Assembly (NCBI GenBank): GCA_044375955.1
Contig: JBILLS010000015.1
Span: forward strand, 1 to 40,303
Source: VGCC01 sp044375955
Lineage (GTDB): Bacteria; Actinomycetota; Actinomycetes; S36-B12
Length of the DNA stretch: 40,303 nucleotides
Direction: 5' to 3'
The notes beneath the pieces were generated by a model. It searched no databases. It was not told the DNA's origin and saw only the letters and a list, made by a program, of their open reading frames with translations. A program made the position numbers and the translations under genes. Of the stretch, positions 30,905-37,926 are shown piece after piece (position 1 is the first letter of the stretch; each line of letters opens with the position of its first letter).

Positions 30905-31651
30905 ATGACACGCACCGCACGTGTGCTGGCCGTCGCGAACCAGAAAGGTGGAGTCGCCAAGACGACCACCGCGGTGACCCTGGCATCCGCTCTCGTCGAG
31001 CACGGCCACCGCGTGTTGGTCGTGGATCTCGATGCTCAGGCGTGTGCAAGTTTCTCCTTGGGCATCGATCCGGAGGATGTCCCACGCGATGCCACGCCCT
31101 TCCTCGGGGATTCCCCGCGCATCGTCAGTACTGCCGAGGGAGTCGATCTCCTCCCCGCGACATCGGATCTGGCACGTGCCGATCACGCCTTGTCGATGCG
31201 ACCCGGTCGGGAGAGATTGGTGCGCGAGTTCCTGGTGCCGCACCGCGAGCGCTACGACTGGGTGATCCTCGACTGCTCGCCGTCGCTGGGCATCATGACG
31301 ATCAATGCCCTTGTCGCGGCGGATGAGGTCCTGATTCCGGTCCACTGCGAGACGCTGTCCCACCGCGGGGTGGGCCAAGTGATGGAGGCGGTAGCGGAGG
31401 TCCGGCGATGGGCCAATCCGGATCTGCGGGTGATCGGAATTCTCCCGACCCTGTACGACGGGCGTTCCCTGCATGCGCGGGCCATTCGTGATGACCTCGC
31501 CCAGCGTTACGACGTTCCAGTGTTCACGCCGATCCCGCGAAGCGTCCGTCTGGCGGAGGCGCCGGCGACCGGGCGGACCATCCTGTCCACCGCGTCCGGG
31601 ACGCCCGCCGCGCGTGCCTACCGGGATCTGGCGGCTGCCCTACTGACCTGA
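30905..31651 (+). CDS. Orphan ParA family ATPase
   Basis: A 248-residue deviant Walker-A ATPase: KGGVAKTTT (14-22) with the signature first lysine, DLDAQ as Walker A', and VILDCSPSLGIM. It is complete, but no parB follows, and the main parAB locus normally lies near oriC. It therefore probably positions cargo other than the chromosome or acts with the co-transcribed RecB-like nuclease (four-base gap). M. tuberculosis Rv3213c is a likely counterpart from recalled synteny. The stop overlaps the convergent helicase gene by 12 bp. Confidence 0.9.
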   Translation: MTRTARVLAVANQKGGVAKTTTAVTLASALVEHGHRVLVVDLDAQACASFSLGIDPEDVPRDATPFLGDSPRIVSTAEGVDLLPATSDLARADHALSMRPGRERLVREFLVPHRERYDWVILDCSPSLGIMTINALVAADEVLIPVHCETLSHRGVGQVMEAVAEVRRWANPDLRVIGILPTLYDGRSLHARAIRDDLAQRYDVPVFTPIPRSVRLAEAPATGRTILSTASGTPAARAYRDLAAALLT

Positions 31652-33148
31652 GATGGGAGCACCCCTGCGCGTGCGCTGACGGGTGCGGGGAGACGCACTT
31701 TTCTCCCGATCCTTCTTCTCTCCTCGGGGCGCATCGTGCTTGCTGCGCTGCTCGCGCTTCGACCGGTCCTTGTCCTTGTCCTTACCCTTGCCAGATCGCT
31801 TGCCGGTCTCGCCGATGTCCTCCACCGCCTCGGCGGTGAGCCCCGCCCGGGTGCGACGCTCCTTGGGGAGTTTCCCGGTGGTGCCGGGACGGATGTTGAG
31901 TCCGGTGTACACGTGCTCGCTCGTGGAATAGGTCTCGATCGGATCCTTGAACGGCAGTTTGAGTGCGCGGTCGATCATCTGCCACCGCGCGACGTCCTCC
32001 CAGTCCACGAGGGTGACGGCGACGCCCGAGGCCCCTGCGCGGCCCGTTCGACCGATGCGATGGAGGTAGGTCTTCTCATCATCCGGGCACTCGTAGTTGA
32101 TCACGTGTGTGACGTCGTCGACGTCGATGCCGCGGGCTGCGACATCGGTTGCAACGAGCACATCGACTTTTCCCGAGCGGAATGCACGCAATGCCTGCTC
32201 GCGTGCTCCCTGGCCCAGGTCACCGTGCACGGCACCGACCGCGAAGCCGCGCTCGGTCAAATCGTCGGCGATCTTCTGGGCCTTGCGCTTGGTGCGCGTG
32301 AAGATCATCGCGAGGTGGCGGCCCTCTGCTTGGAGGATTCGCGCGACGAGTTCCACCTTGTCCATGGGATGTGCCCGCCACACGTGCTGCTCGATCGCGT
32401 CCACGGTTGCGTTGTCATCGCCCGGTTCGGACGCGCGGATGTGGATCGGCTGGCGCATGTACCGGCGCGCAAGAGCCACGATCTGTCCCGGCATCGTCGC
32501 CGAGAACAGCATCGTCTGGCGCTCACTCGGGAGAAGGTCGACGATGCGCTCGACGTCGGGAAGGAATCCCATGTCCAGCATCTCGTCGGCCTCGTCGAGG
32601 ACCAGAACCCGCACATGGCTCAATACGAGTGAGCCGCGCGTTGCAAGATCGATGATGCGCCCAGGAGTTCCGACGACGACATCGATGCCAGCGGTGAGGG
32701 CATCGATCTGTGGCTCGTAGGCGCGCCCGCCGTAGATGGCGAGCACGCGCATGCCCTTGATGCGGCCTGCCCGCTCGAGGTCGGTCGCCACTTGCAGTGA
32801 CAATTCGCGTGTCGGACATACGACGAGTGCGTGGGGTGCGCCGATTCCCGGCTGGCTCGAATACTCGGGAGCCAGTGGGGAGGTGAGGCGCTGCAGCAGG
32901 GGGATACCGAAACCGAGGGTCTTGCCGGTTCCGGTCTTCGCCTGACCGATCAAGTCCTTGCCCTCGAGGGCCAGTGACATACACATCTGTTGGATCGGAA
33001 AGGCGTATTCGATGCCATCGGCTGCCAGGGCCTCGACGATGGTCTTCTCGGCTCCGAGTTCGGCGAACGTGGGGGCCGAGGTGGGATCAACTGTGCTCAG
33101 AACTTCTCCAAGTCTCTCGCGCGGTGAGTGTCGCGCGGCGTCATGCAC
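31640..33148 (-). CDS. DEAD-box ATP-dependent RNA helicase (RhlE-like)
   Basis: A protein of about 502 residues. It has the Q motif (FPIQ, 50-53), AKTGTGKT (70-77), PTRELSLQ, VLDEADEM with DEAD at 185-188, SAT (216-218) and HRIGRTGR near 355. A lysine-, arginine- and aspartate-rich tail (KGKDKDKDRSK) probably binds RNA. It likely acts in ribosome assembly or RNA decay. The start is uncertain. The frame is open to a GTG at 33184, but the -10 TACAGT (33164-33169, minus strand) lies inside that extension, so the GTG at 33148 is preferred. A GGAGAAG placed before a CTG at 33100 (LSTVDPTSAP) is a further, unorthodox possibility that matches homologue N-termini best. Confidence 0.93.
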   Translation of the reverse strand: MHDAARHSPRERLGEVLSTVDPTSAPTFAELGAEKTIVEALAADGIEYAFPIQQMCMSLALEGKDLIGQAKTGTGKTLGFGIPLLQRLTSPLAPEYSSQPGIGAPHALVVCPTRELSLQVATDLERAGRIKGMRVLAIYGGRAYEPQIDALTAGIDVVVGTPGRIIDLATRGSLVLSHVRVLVLDEADEMLDMGFLPDVERIVDLLPSERQTMLFSATMPGQIVALARRYMRQPIHIRASEPGDDNATVDAIEQHVWRAHPMDKVELVARILQAEGRHLAMIFTRTKRKAQKIADDLTERGFAVGAVHGDLGQGAREQALRAFRSGKVDVLVATDVAARGIDVDDVTHVINYECPDDEKTYLHRIGRTGRAGASGVAVTLVDWEDVARWQMIDRALKLPFKDPIETYSTSEHVYTGLNIRPGTTGKLPKERRTRAGLTAEAVEDIGETGKRSGKGKDKDKDRSKREQRSKHDAPRGEKKDREKSASPRTRQRTRRGAPISGQ

Positions 33149-33198
33149 GATTGTGCTGCCATCACTGTACCGGGTCGCCCCCACTAGCCTTGCTACCC
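33149..33198. promoter_or_regulatory. Divergent helicase/ferritin-like promoter region
   Basis: TAGCCT (33185-33190, plus strand) lies eight bases before the ferritin-like ATG. TACAGT (33164-33169, minus strand) lies 15 bases before the helicase GTG and would leave a short leader. The two transcripts are predicted to diverge without overlapping. Confidence 0.55.
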
Positions 33199-33888
33199 AT
33201 GTCGGACTCGGCGAACCTCCTCAGGGACGATCCCGAGTATCGGGCTGCCGTCGTCGACCTCCTCGGAGTGCTTGCCTACGGCGAGTTGAGTGCCTTCGAG
33301 CGGATCGCCGTCGATGCCGCGATGTCACCCACGTTGGCGGACACGGTTGCGCTCTCCGGAATGGCAGCGGCGGAGTTCCGGCACTATGAGGAGTTGAGCC
33401 GACGCCTGCGGGATCTCGGCGTCGACCCCCTCATCGCTATGGAGCCGTTCCGGACACCCATCGATGACTTCCACGCGCACACCAAGCCGAGTGACTGGCT
33501 CGAAGGTCTAGTGAAGGCCTACGTCGGTGATGGAATCGGAATGGACTTCTATCGAGAGATCGCCGCCCGTCTGGATCCGGAGACCCGCGATCTGGTGCTC
33601 CGGGTCTGTGAAGACCTCGGCCAATCGACCTTCGTCGTCGATGCCGTTCGGTCGGCCATCGAGGAGGATCCGCGCGTGGCCGGTCGACTCGCTCTCTGGG
33701 GGAGAAGGCTCGTCGGTGAGGCTCTGTCGCAGGCGCAACGAGTTGCTGCGGAGCGTGACGCGCTCTCGAGCTTGCTCGTCGGAGGCGTGGATCGTCCCGG
33801 TGCCGATCTGGCCGAGATCGGTCGCATGTTGGCGCGATTGACCGAGAATCACTCGCGCCGCATGGCGGAGATGGGATTGGCCGCCTAG
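33199..33888 (+). CDS. Ferritin-like (MiaE-related) family protein
   Basis: A 229-residue, all-helical protein of the ferritin-like superfamily that resembles the actinobacterial MiaE-like group. Candidate metal ligands are E29 or E34, and E59 with H62 (AAEFRHYEEL). The second helix pair carries E138 (RVCEDLGQSTF), where a histidine would be expected and glutamine appears instead. MiaE hydroxylates a tRNA base, but activity here is unproven. The start ATG follows TAGCCT by eight bases. The gene lies between the helicase and DUF3107 genes, as in M. tuberculosis and Streptomyces, and shares the CTAG stop overlap with the latter. Confidence 0.82.
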   Translation: MSDSANLLRDDPEYRAAVVDLLGVLAYGELSAFERIAVDAAMSPTLADTVALSGMAAAEFRHYEELSRRLRDLGVDPLIAMEPFRTPIDDFHAHTKPSDWLEGLVKAYVGDGIGMDFYREIAARLDPETRDLVLRVCEDLGQSTFVVDAVRSAIEEDPRVAGRLALWGRRLVGEALSQAQRVAAERDALSSLLVGGVDRPGADLAEIGRMLARLTENHSRRMAEMGLAA

Positions 33889-34112
33889 GCCGGGGAACCG
33901 AACCCGACCCGACCCCGCGTTGCCGGGGTGATTTCGACGAACGCGATCTTGTCCGCCGGCACGAGCACGGTGCGGTCCTTGGAATCGGTCAGTCGGAGCA
34001 CCTCACCCGTGGTGATAGCCGCGCGCACCAGGCCCTCGATTGCCTCTACCGACTCCTCGCTGTCGATGGTCAACTCGCGCGGATGGTCATGTACGCCGAT
34101 CTTGATTTCCAC
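33885..34112 (-). CDS. DUF3107 family protein
   Basis: A 75-residue acidic protein (start MEIKIGVHDHPRELTIDS) of unknown function, conserved across actinobacteria; the M. tuberculosis relative Rv3208A is known as TB9.4. It has no membrane segment or cysteine. The GTG has GAGGA about seven bases upstream, so it is Shine-Dalgarno-led. It lies downstream of the tetR gene on the same strand and ends in a CTAG overlap with the ferritin-like gene. Confidence 0.9.
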   Translation of the reverse strand: MEIKIGVHDHPRELTIDSEESVEAIEGLVRAAITTGEVLRLTDSKDRTVLVPADKIAFVEITPATRGRVGFGSPA

Positions 34113-34146
34113 GTCAGATCCTCACAGTCGGGGGACGACCATCGTC

Positions 34147-34788
34147 TCAGGGAGCGCTCGTTGATTCCGCACGAGGGTGGCTCAACGGGAAGCCGCGGAT
34201 GCCACGCCAGGCGAGGGCCGCGACGAGGTCGGCGGCCTCGTCCCGCTCCATCGACCCGGTGTGGCCGCGGATCCAGCGGGTCGCGGCCACCTGGGCGAGA
34301 CCCTGGAGGGCGGATCCGAGCAGCAGCGTCTCCGCCTCACCGAGGTCGGTGTCCTCCGCGATCACCGCCGCGATGCGTCGGGCAACTTCTGCATGGGCTC
34401 GGTCGACCCGTGTGCGCACGTCTTCGGTGCCGATGACGTCGCTCTCGAAGAGCAGCCGGTAGATGCCATCCGTGGAATCCACGAAGGCGAAGTAGGCGCG
34501 CATCGTCTGCTGTACACGCAGTTTGTTGTCGGAGGTGGATCGCAGGGCGATGTCGGTGGCAGTCAGCAGCTCATCGATGGTGGTGTCCAGCACAGCGAGG
34601 TAGAGGTCGAGTTTGCTGTCGAAATGCTGATAGAGGACCGGTTTGGTCACCCCCGCACCGTCGGCGATTTCCTCCATGGAGGTGGGGTGGTAGCCGCGGT
34701 GGCCGAATACTTCTCGTGCCGCCGCGAGGATCTGCTCACGCCGCTGCTCGCGGGGAAGTCGTGCTCCTCGCGGCGCCGCCTCCGTCAT
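34147..34788 (-). CDS. TetR family transcriptional regulator
   Basis: A 213-residue repressor-type protein with the N-terminal helix-turn-helix at about 18-62 (REQILAAAREVFGHRGY, then MEEIADGAGVTKPVLYQHF) and an all-helical ligand-binding C-terminal domain. It is divergent from the alpha/beta hydrolase gene with 59 bp between, the usual layout of a local regulator. Its ATG has TAGGGT (34795-34800, minus strand) six bases upstream. Inverted repeats in the gap could be its operators. The ligand is unknown; TetR neighbours of hydrolases often respond to lipophilic compounds, but that is inference. M. tuberculosis Rv3208 is the likely counterpart. Confidence 0.92.
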   Translation of the reverse strand: MTEAAPRGARLPREQRREQILAAAREVFGHRGYHPTSMEEIADGAGVTKPVLYQHFDSKLDLYLAVLDTTIDELLTATDIALRSTSDNKLRVQQTMRAYFAFVDSTDGIYRLLFESDVIGTEDVRTRVDRAHAEVARRIAAVIAEDTDLGEAETLLLGSALQGLAQVAATRWIRGHTGSMERDEAADLVAALAWRGIRGFPLSHPRAESTSAP

Positions 34789-34809
34789 TCGGTCACCCTA
34801 GTGGGACTC

Positions 34810-34819
34810 ACGTCGACGT
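34810..34819. promoter_or_regulatory. 10-bp palindrome between tetR and hydrolase promoters
   Basis: ACGTCGACGT is perfectly symmetric and lies midway between the two outward-facing -10 elements (34795-34800 and 34836-34841). It could be the core of a TetR site, but GC-rich DNA yields such short palindromes often. Confidence 0.35.
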
Positions 34820-34825
34820 CGAGGG

Positions 34826-34845
34826 GGTCAGCACGTAACCTGACC
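34826..34845. promoter_or_regulatory. Candidate TetR operator over the hydrolase -10
   Basis: GGTCAG-N8-CTGACC is a perfect inverted repeat of 20 bp. It covers the -10 TAACCT (34836-34841) and the start point of the hydrolase transcript. Geometry and the adjacent divergent tetR gene support an operator. Confidence 0.5.
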
Positions 34846-34847
34846 GC

Positions 34848-35750
34848 ATGAGCGCCCCCGGACCGTTCCCCGGAGTAGAGGTGGTGCTGTCCGATCGCAC
34901 GCTGCATGTGCGGCGTGCGGAGGCGTCCGGACTGCCTCCGGCGCTCTTCATTCACGGACTTGGTGGATCGGCCCTCAATTGGACCGACCTGATGTTCCGC
35001 ATGCGCAACGACGTCGACGGGTATGCGGTGGACCTCGGGGGGTTCGGCATGTCTCCGCCGCCCCGCGATGGCGATATGTCCCCGAGGGGTCATGCCCAGG
35101 CGATCGCCTCGCTCATCGAGCACCTCGATCTCGAGCCCGTGCACCTGTTCGGGAATTCCTTCGGCGGTGCGGTCGCGATCAATCTTGCGGCCCGGTACCC
35201 GCACCTTGTTCGATCCCTGACGCTCATATCGCCGGCGCTCCCGAGCCTGTACGCGACGAAGGGCAACATGCACCTGCCAATGATCGCCATTCCGGGTGTG
35301 GGGGAGCGCCTCATGCCCAAGTTCCTGCAGGCGGCTGCCGCCGAGCGGATCCGCATGTCGGTCACGGCGAACTTCGCCGATCCGAGTCGCATGTCGGACG
35401 CCCGCATGGCCGAGGCCGTCGCGGAACTCGAGCAGCGAGACGGGCTGCCGTACGTGCCCGAGGTATTCCTCCGGACGCTGCGGTCGCTTCTCAAGACGTA
35501 CGTGGATCGTGGACCGGATCGGCCATGGAAGTTGGCTGAGCGTGTGCGCGTACCGACGTTGCTCGTCTACGGCCGCAAGGACCCCCTCGTGGACGCCCGA
35601 TCCGCGCACCGCGCGACCTCGGTGTTTCCCGACGCCCACGTCGTCGTACTTCCGGACAGCGGTCACGTCGCCCAGATGGAGCACCCCGAGTTCGTGAAGT
35701 CCGCCTGGGACCGCTTCATCGCGCGCGACACCAGCGTCGATGCGCGGTGA
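34848..35750 (+). CDS. Alpha/beta hydrolase
   Basis: A 300-residue serine hydrolase with the canonical fold. HGLGG forms the oxyanion side, S104 is in GNSFGGA, D245 (or D249) is in YGRKDPLVD, and H273 is in DSGHVAQ. A lid region lies at about 135-215. The family covers esterases, C-C hydrolases and dehalogenases; the serine nucleophile excludes haloalkane dehalogenase. The ATG has TAACCT (34836-34841) six bases upstream. Regulation by the divergent TetR is likely. The gene ends just before two DnaA-box-like sequences. Confidence 0.9.
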   Translation: MSAPGPFPGVEVVLSDRTLHVRRAEASGLPPALFIHGLGGSALNWTDLMFRMRNDVDGYAVDLGGFGMSPPPRDGDMSPRGHAQAIASLIEHLDLEPVHLFGNSFGGAVAINLAARYPHLVRSLTLISPALPSLYATKGNMHLPMIAIPGVGERLMPKFLQAAAAERIRMSVTANFADPSRMSDARMAEAVAELEQRDGLPYVPEVFLRTLRSLLKTYVDRGPDRPWKLAERVRVPTLLVYGRKDPLVDARSAHRATSVFPDAHVVVLPDSGHVAQMEHPEFVKSAWDRFIARDTSVDAR

Positions 35751-35770
35751 TCCACAGCCCGTTGTCCACA
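35748..35770 (+). promoter_or_regulatory. Pair of DnaA-box-like 9-mers
   Basis: TGATCCACA (35748-35756) and TTGTCCACA (35762-35770) lie in the same orientation, five bases apart. TTGTCCACA is the preferred actinobacterial DnaA box; the other differs at one base from TTATCCACA. They overlap the hydrolase stop and precede the tad promoter. Confidence 0.5.
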
Positions 35771-35780
35771 AGGCAGCACT

Positions 35781-35817
35781 TCAGGGATTCCTGAGACCTT
35801 CTCACCCGTCCTACCGT
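35781..35817 (+). promoter_or_regulatory. tad operon promoter with inverted repeat
   Basis: TACCGT (35812-35817) is the best -10 for the tad genes, giving a leader of about 22 bases. An inverted repeat, TCAGG-GATT-CCTGA (35781-35794), lies where a -35 and an activator or repressor would sit. Symmetry suggests a protein-binding site, but it is short. Confidence 0.4.
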
Positions 35818-35845
35818 CGCCGAATCACTACGGGACGGGTGCGCC

Positions 35846-37072
35846 ATGGATGTCGAACTTCGAGAGCAGCTCGAGAGCCGCATTCGCGGCCACATCAGGC
35901 GTGACGGGATCGACCCCCTCGTCGACTCCGATCGGGTACTTCGCCTCATCGAGCAGGAAGCTGCAGAGTTCCTGCTCACCGAGGCCGTGGGTGATACGCG
36001 GCGCCTTATTCGCGACGTCCACAACTCGGTGGCCGGATTCGGGCCACTCCAACGCCTCTTCGACGATCCCACGGTCGAGGAGATCTGGCTGAATGAGCCG
36101 ACTCGCGTATTCGTCGCACGAGAGGGCCGGACGTCGCTCACCGATGTGGCGTTCACCGAGGCGGAGGTGCGTGCGTTGGTGGAGCGCATGCTGCGCACAT
36201 CGGGTCGGCGACTGGATCTCTCGGAACCTTTCGTCGACGCGACGTTGCTCGACGGGAGTCGACTGCATGTGGCGATCCCTGACGTCACACGACGTCACTG
36301 GGTGATCAATATCCGCAAGTTCATCGTCCGTCCGCGTCACATCCGAGAGCTCGTCCCACGGGGGACACTCACCGAGCACGCCGCGCGATTCCTGGACGCG
36401 AGTGTCCGCGCGGGTCTGAACATCATCGTGGCCGGTGGGACGCAGGCGGGGAAGACGACGTTGATGTGCGGCTTGCTGGGGTGCATTCCCGCTCAGGAGC
36501 GCATCATCAGTTGTGAAGAGGTCTTCGAAATCGACGTCGACCACCCTGATTGGGTCGCGATGCAGACGCGGGATCCCAGCTTGGAAGGAACGGGCGGTAT
36601 CCCTCTTCGGCGCCTCGTACGCGAGGCACTGCGAATGCGGCCTACCCGTCTCATCGTGGGTGAGGTGCGCCAAGCAGAAGCGCTCGATCTACTCATCGCG
36701 ATGAATTCCGGAATGCCGGCGATGGCGACCGTGCACGCAAACAGCGCCCGGGAGGCAGTCACGAAACTCTGCACCCTCCCCCTGCTTGCGGGGCGCAATA
36801 TCCCGGGGGAGTTCGTCGTGCCGACGGTCGCGTCCTCCGTCGATCTCGTGGTGCACACCCGCACGGCGAGTGATGGCATGCGACGCGTCACCGAGATCGC
36901 TGGCGTGACCGGCCGTGTCGAGAACGGCGTGGTGGAAATGTCCTCGGTTTTCAAAGACACCGGGCAGGGACTGGAGCGCGGTGCGGGATACCCGCCGCAC
37001 GCGGATCGGTACGCACGCTGCGGTATCGCGCTCGCGGAGTTACTCGACCCTGCTCTCACCCGGGTGGCGTGA
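35846..37072 (+). CDS. tadA: TadA/CpaF-type pilus assembly ATPase
   Basis: A 408-residue hexameric secretion ATPase that powers assembly of Flp/Tad pili at the inner face of the membrane. The helical N-terminal domain (1-130) precedes Walker A GGTQAGKTT (197-205), the Asp-box-like EEVFEIDVDHPD (224-235), MRPTRLIVGEVR (264-275) and ATVHANSARE (294-303). The usual glycine after the first TQ of the loop is alanine (GTQAGKT versus GTGSGKT), which is common in TadA relatives. tadB starts within the stop codon (TGATG), so the operon is tightly coupled. Confidence 0.93.
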   Translation: MDVELREQLESRIRGHIRRDGIDPLVDSDRVLRLIEQEAAEFLLTEAVGDTRRLIRDVHNSVAGFGPLQRLFDDPTVEEIWLNEPTRVFVAREGRTSLTDVAFTEAEVRALVERMLRTSGRRLDLSEPFVDATLLDGSRLHVAIPDVTRRHWVINIRKFIVRPRHIRELVPRGTLTEHAARFLDASVRAGLNIIVAGGTQAGKTTLMCGLLGCIPAQERIISCEEVFEIDVDHPDWVAMQTRDPSLEGTGGIPLRRLVREALRMRPTRLIVGEVRQAEALDLLIAMNSGMPAMATVHANSAREAVTKLCTLPLLAGRNIPGEFVVPTVASSVDLVVHTRTASDGMRRVTEIAGVTGRVENGVVEMSSVFKDTGQGLERGAGYPPHADRYARCGIALAELLDPALTRVA

Positions 37073-37926
37073 TGGGCGCCCTCGTAGGCCTGTTGTTCGC
37101 TGTCGGTGTCTTGCTCATCCTCGGTGTCGGCGGCCGTTCGCCGCGTGTGGCCCGTGCGTCGCGATTGACGGCACTGATTACCCACTCGGGACTTCCGCGC
37201 GTGACACCAGCAGGAGCCGTCAGTGCCTGCATCGCGTGCGCGATCCTCACCGGGGCGTTGACACTGATCGTCACCGCGGTGCCGATGGCCGCACTACTGG
37301 CCGCCGCACTTGCAGGTGCTGCACCCCTCATGGTGTTGCGTCGTCGGGTCCGCCAACGCACCGCGGCGAGGCGCGCGTGCTGGCCGGATGCGGTGGACTC
37401 CCTGGTGTCCGGGGTTCGCGCGGGACTCGCGCTGCCGGAGGCGGTCGCCGATCTGGGAGTACGTGGTCCGGAACCCCTACGCCCGTACTTCATCCGTTTC
37501 GCCGGCGAATACCGAGCCACCGGTTCCTTCACGGGGGCATTGGACGTGCTACGTAATGAAATGTCCGATCCCACAGCGGATCGGGTGGTGGCGGCGTTGA
37601 CCGTCGCGTGGGATGTGGGCGGCACGGATCTCGGGACCGTCCTGCGCACGCTGGCCGTCCTCCTTCGCGAGGACGCACGGACCCGCGGAGATATCGAGGC
37701 GCGTCAGAGCTGGACTGTCAACGCAGCACGAGTTTCGGTTGCTGCCCCATGGGTGACACTCGCGCTGCTGTGTACCCGGCCAGAGGCCGCAGCCGCATTC
37801 GGCACGGCACAGGGGGCGATCGTGCTGGTGATCGCGGCGCTCGTATCCGTTCTGGCCTATCGACTCATGTTGATGATCGGTCGTCTGCCGCAGGAGCGCC
37901 GCTGGATGATTCCGGAGGTTGCGTGA
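37072..37926 (+). CDS. tadB: TadB-like type II secretion F domain protein
   Basis: A 284-residue inner-membrane platform protein of the GspF/TadB family. It has two N-terminal helices, a cytoplasmic T2SSF domain (about 95-215, containing PDAVDSLVSGVRAGLALPEA and VGGTDLGTVLRTLAVLLRED) and two C-terminal helices. It works with TadA and TadC to drive pilin polymerisation. The ATG at 37072 overlaps the tadA stop by one base; a GTG three bases upstream is also possible. Confidence 0.87.
   Translation: MGALVGLLFAVGVLLILGVGGRSPRVARASRLTALITHSGLPRVTPAGAVSACIACAILTGALTLIVTAVPMAALLAAALAGAAPLMVLRRRVRQRTAARRACWPDAVDSLVSGVRAGLALPEAVADLGVRGPEPLRPYFIRFAGEYRATGSFTGALDVLRNEMSDPTADRVVAALTVAWDVGGTDLGTVLRTLAVLLREDARTRGDIEARQSWTVNAARVSVAAPWVTLALLCTRPEAAAAFGTAQGAIVLVIAALVSVLAYRLMLMIGRLPQERRWMIPEVA

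Noticed and set aside
30905..31651. Chromosome partition locus (parAB) or replication origin
   Set aside because: No parB, no parS-like palindromes and no cluster of DnaA boxes nearby; only two box-like 9-mers occur, 4 kb away at the tad promoter.
31750..31800. Short tandem repeat near the helicase 3' end
   Set aside because: It reflects the lysine/aspartate-rich tail (KGKDKDKD) with repeated codons, a normal feature of such helicases.
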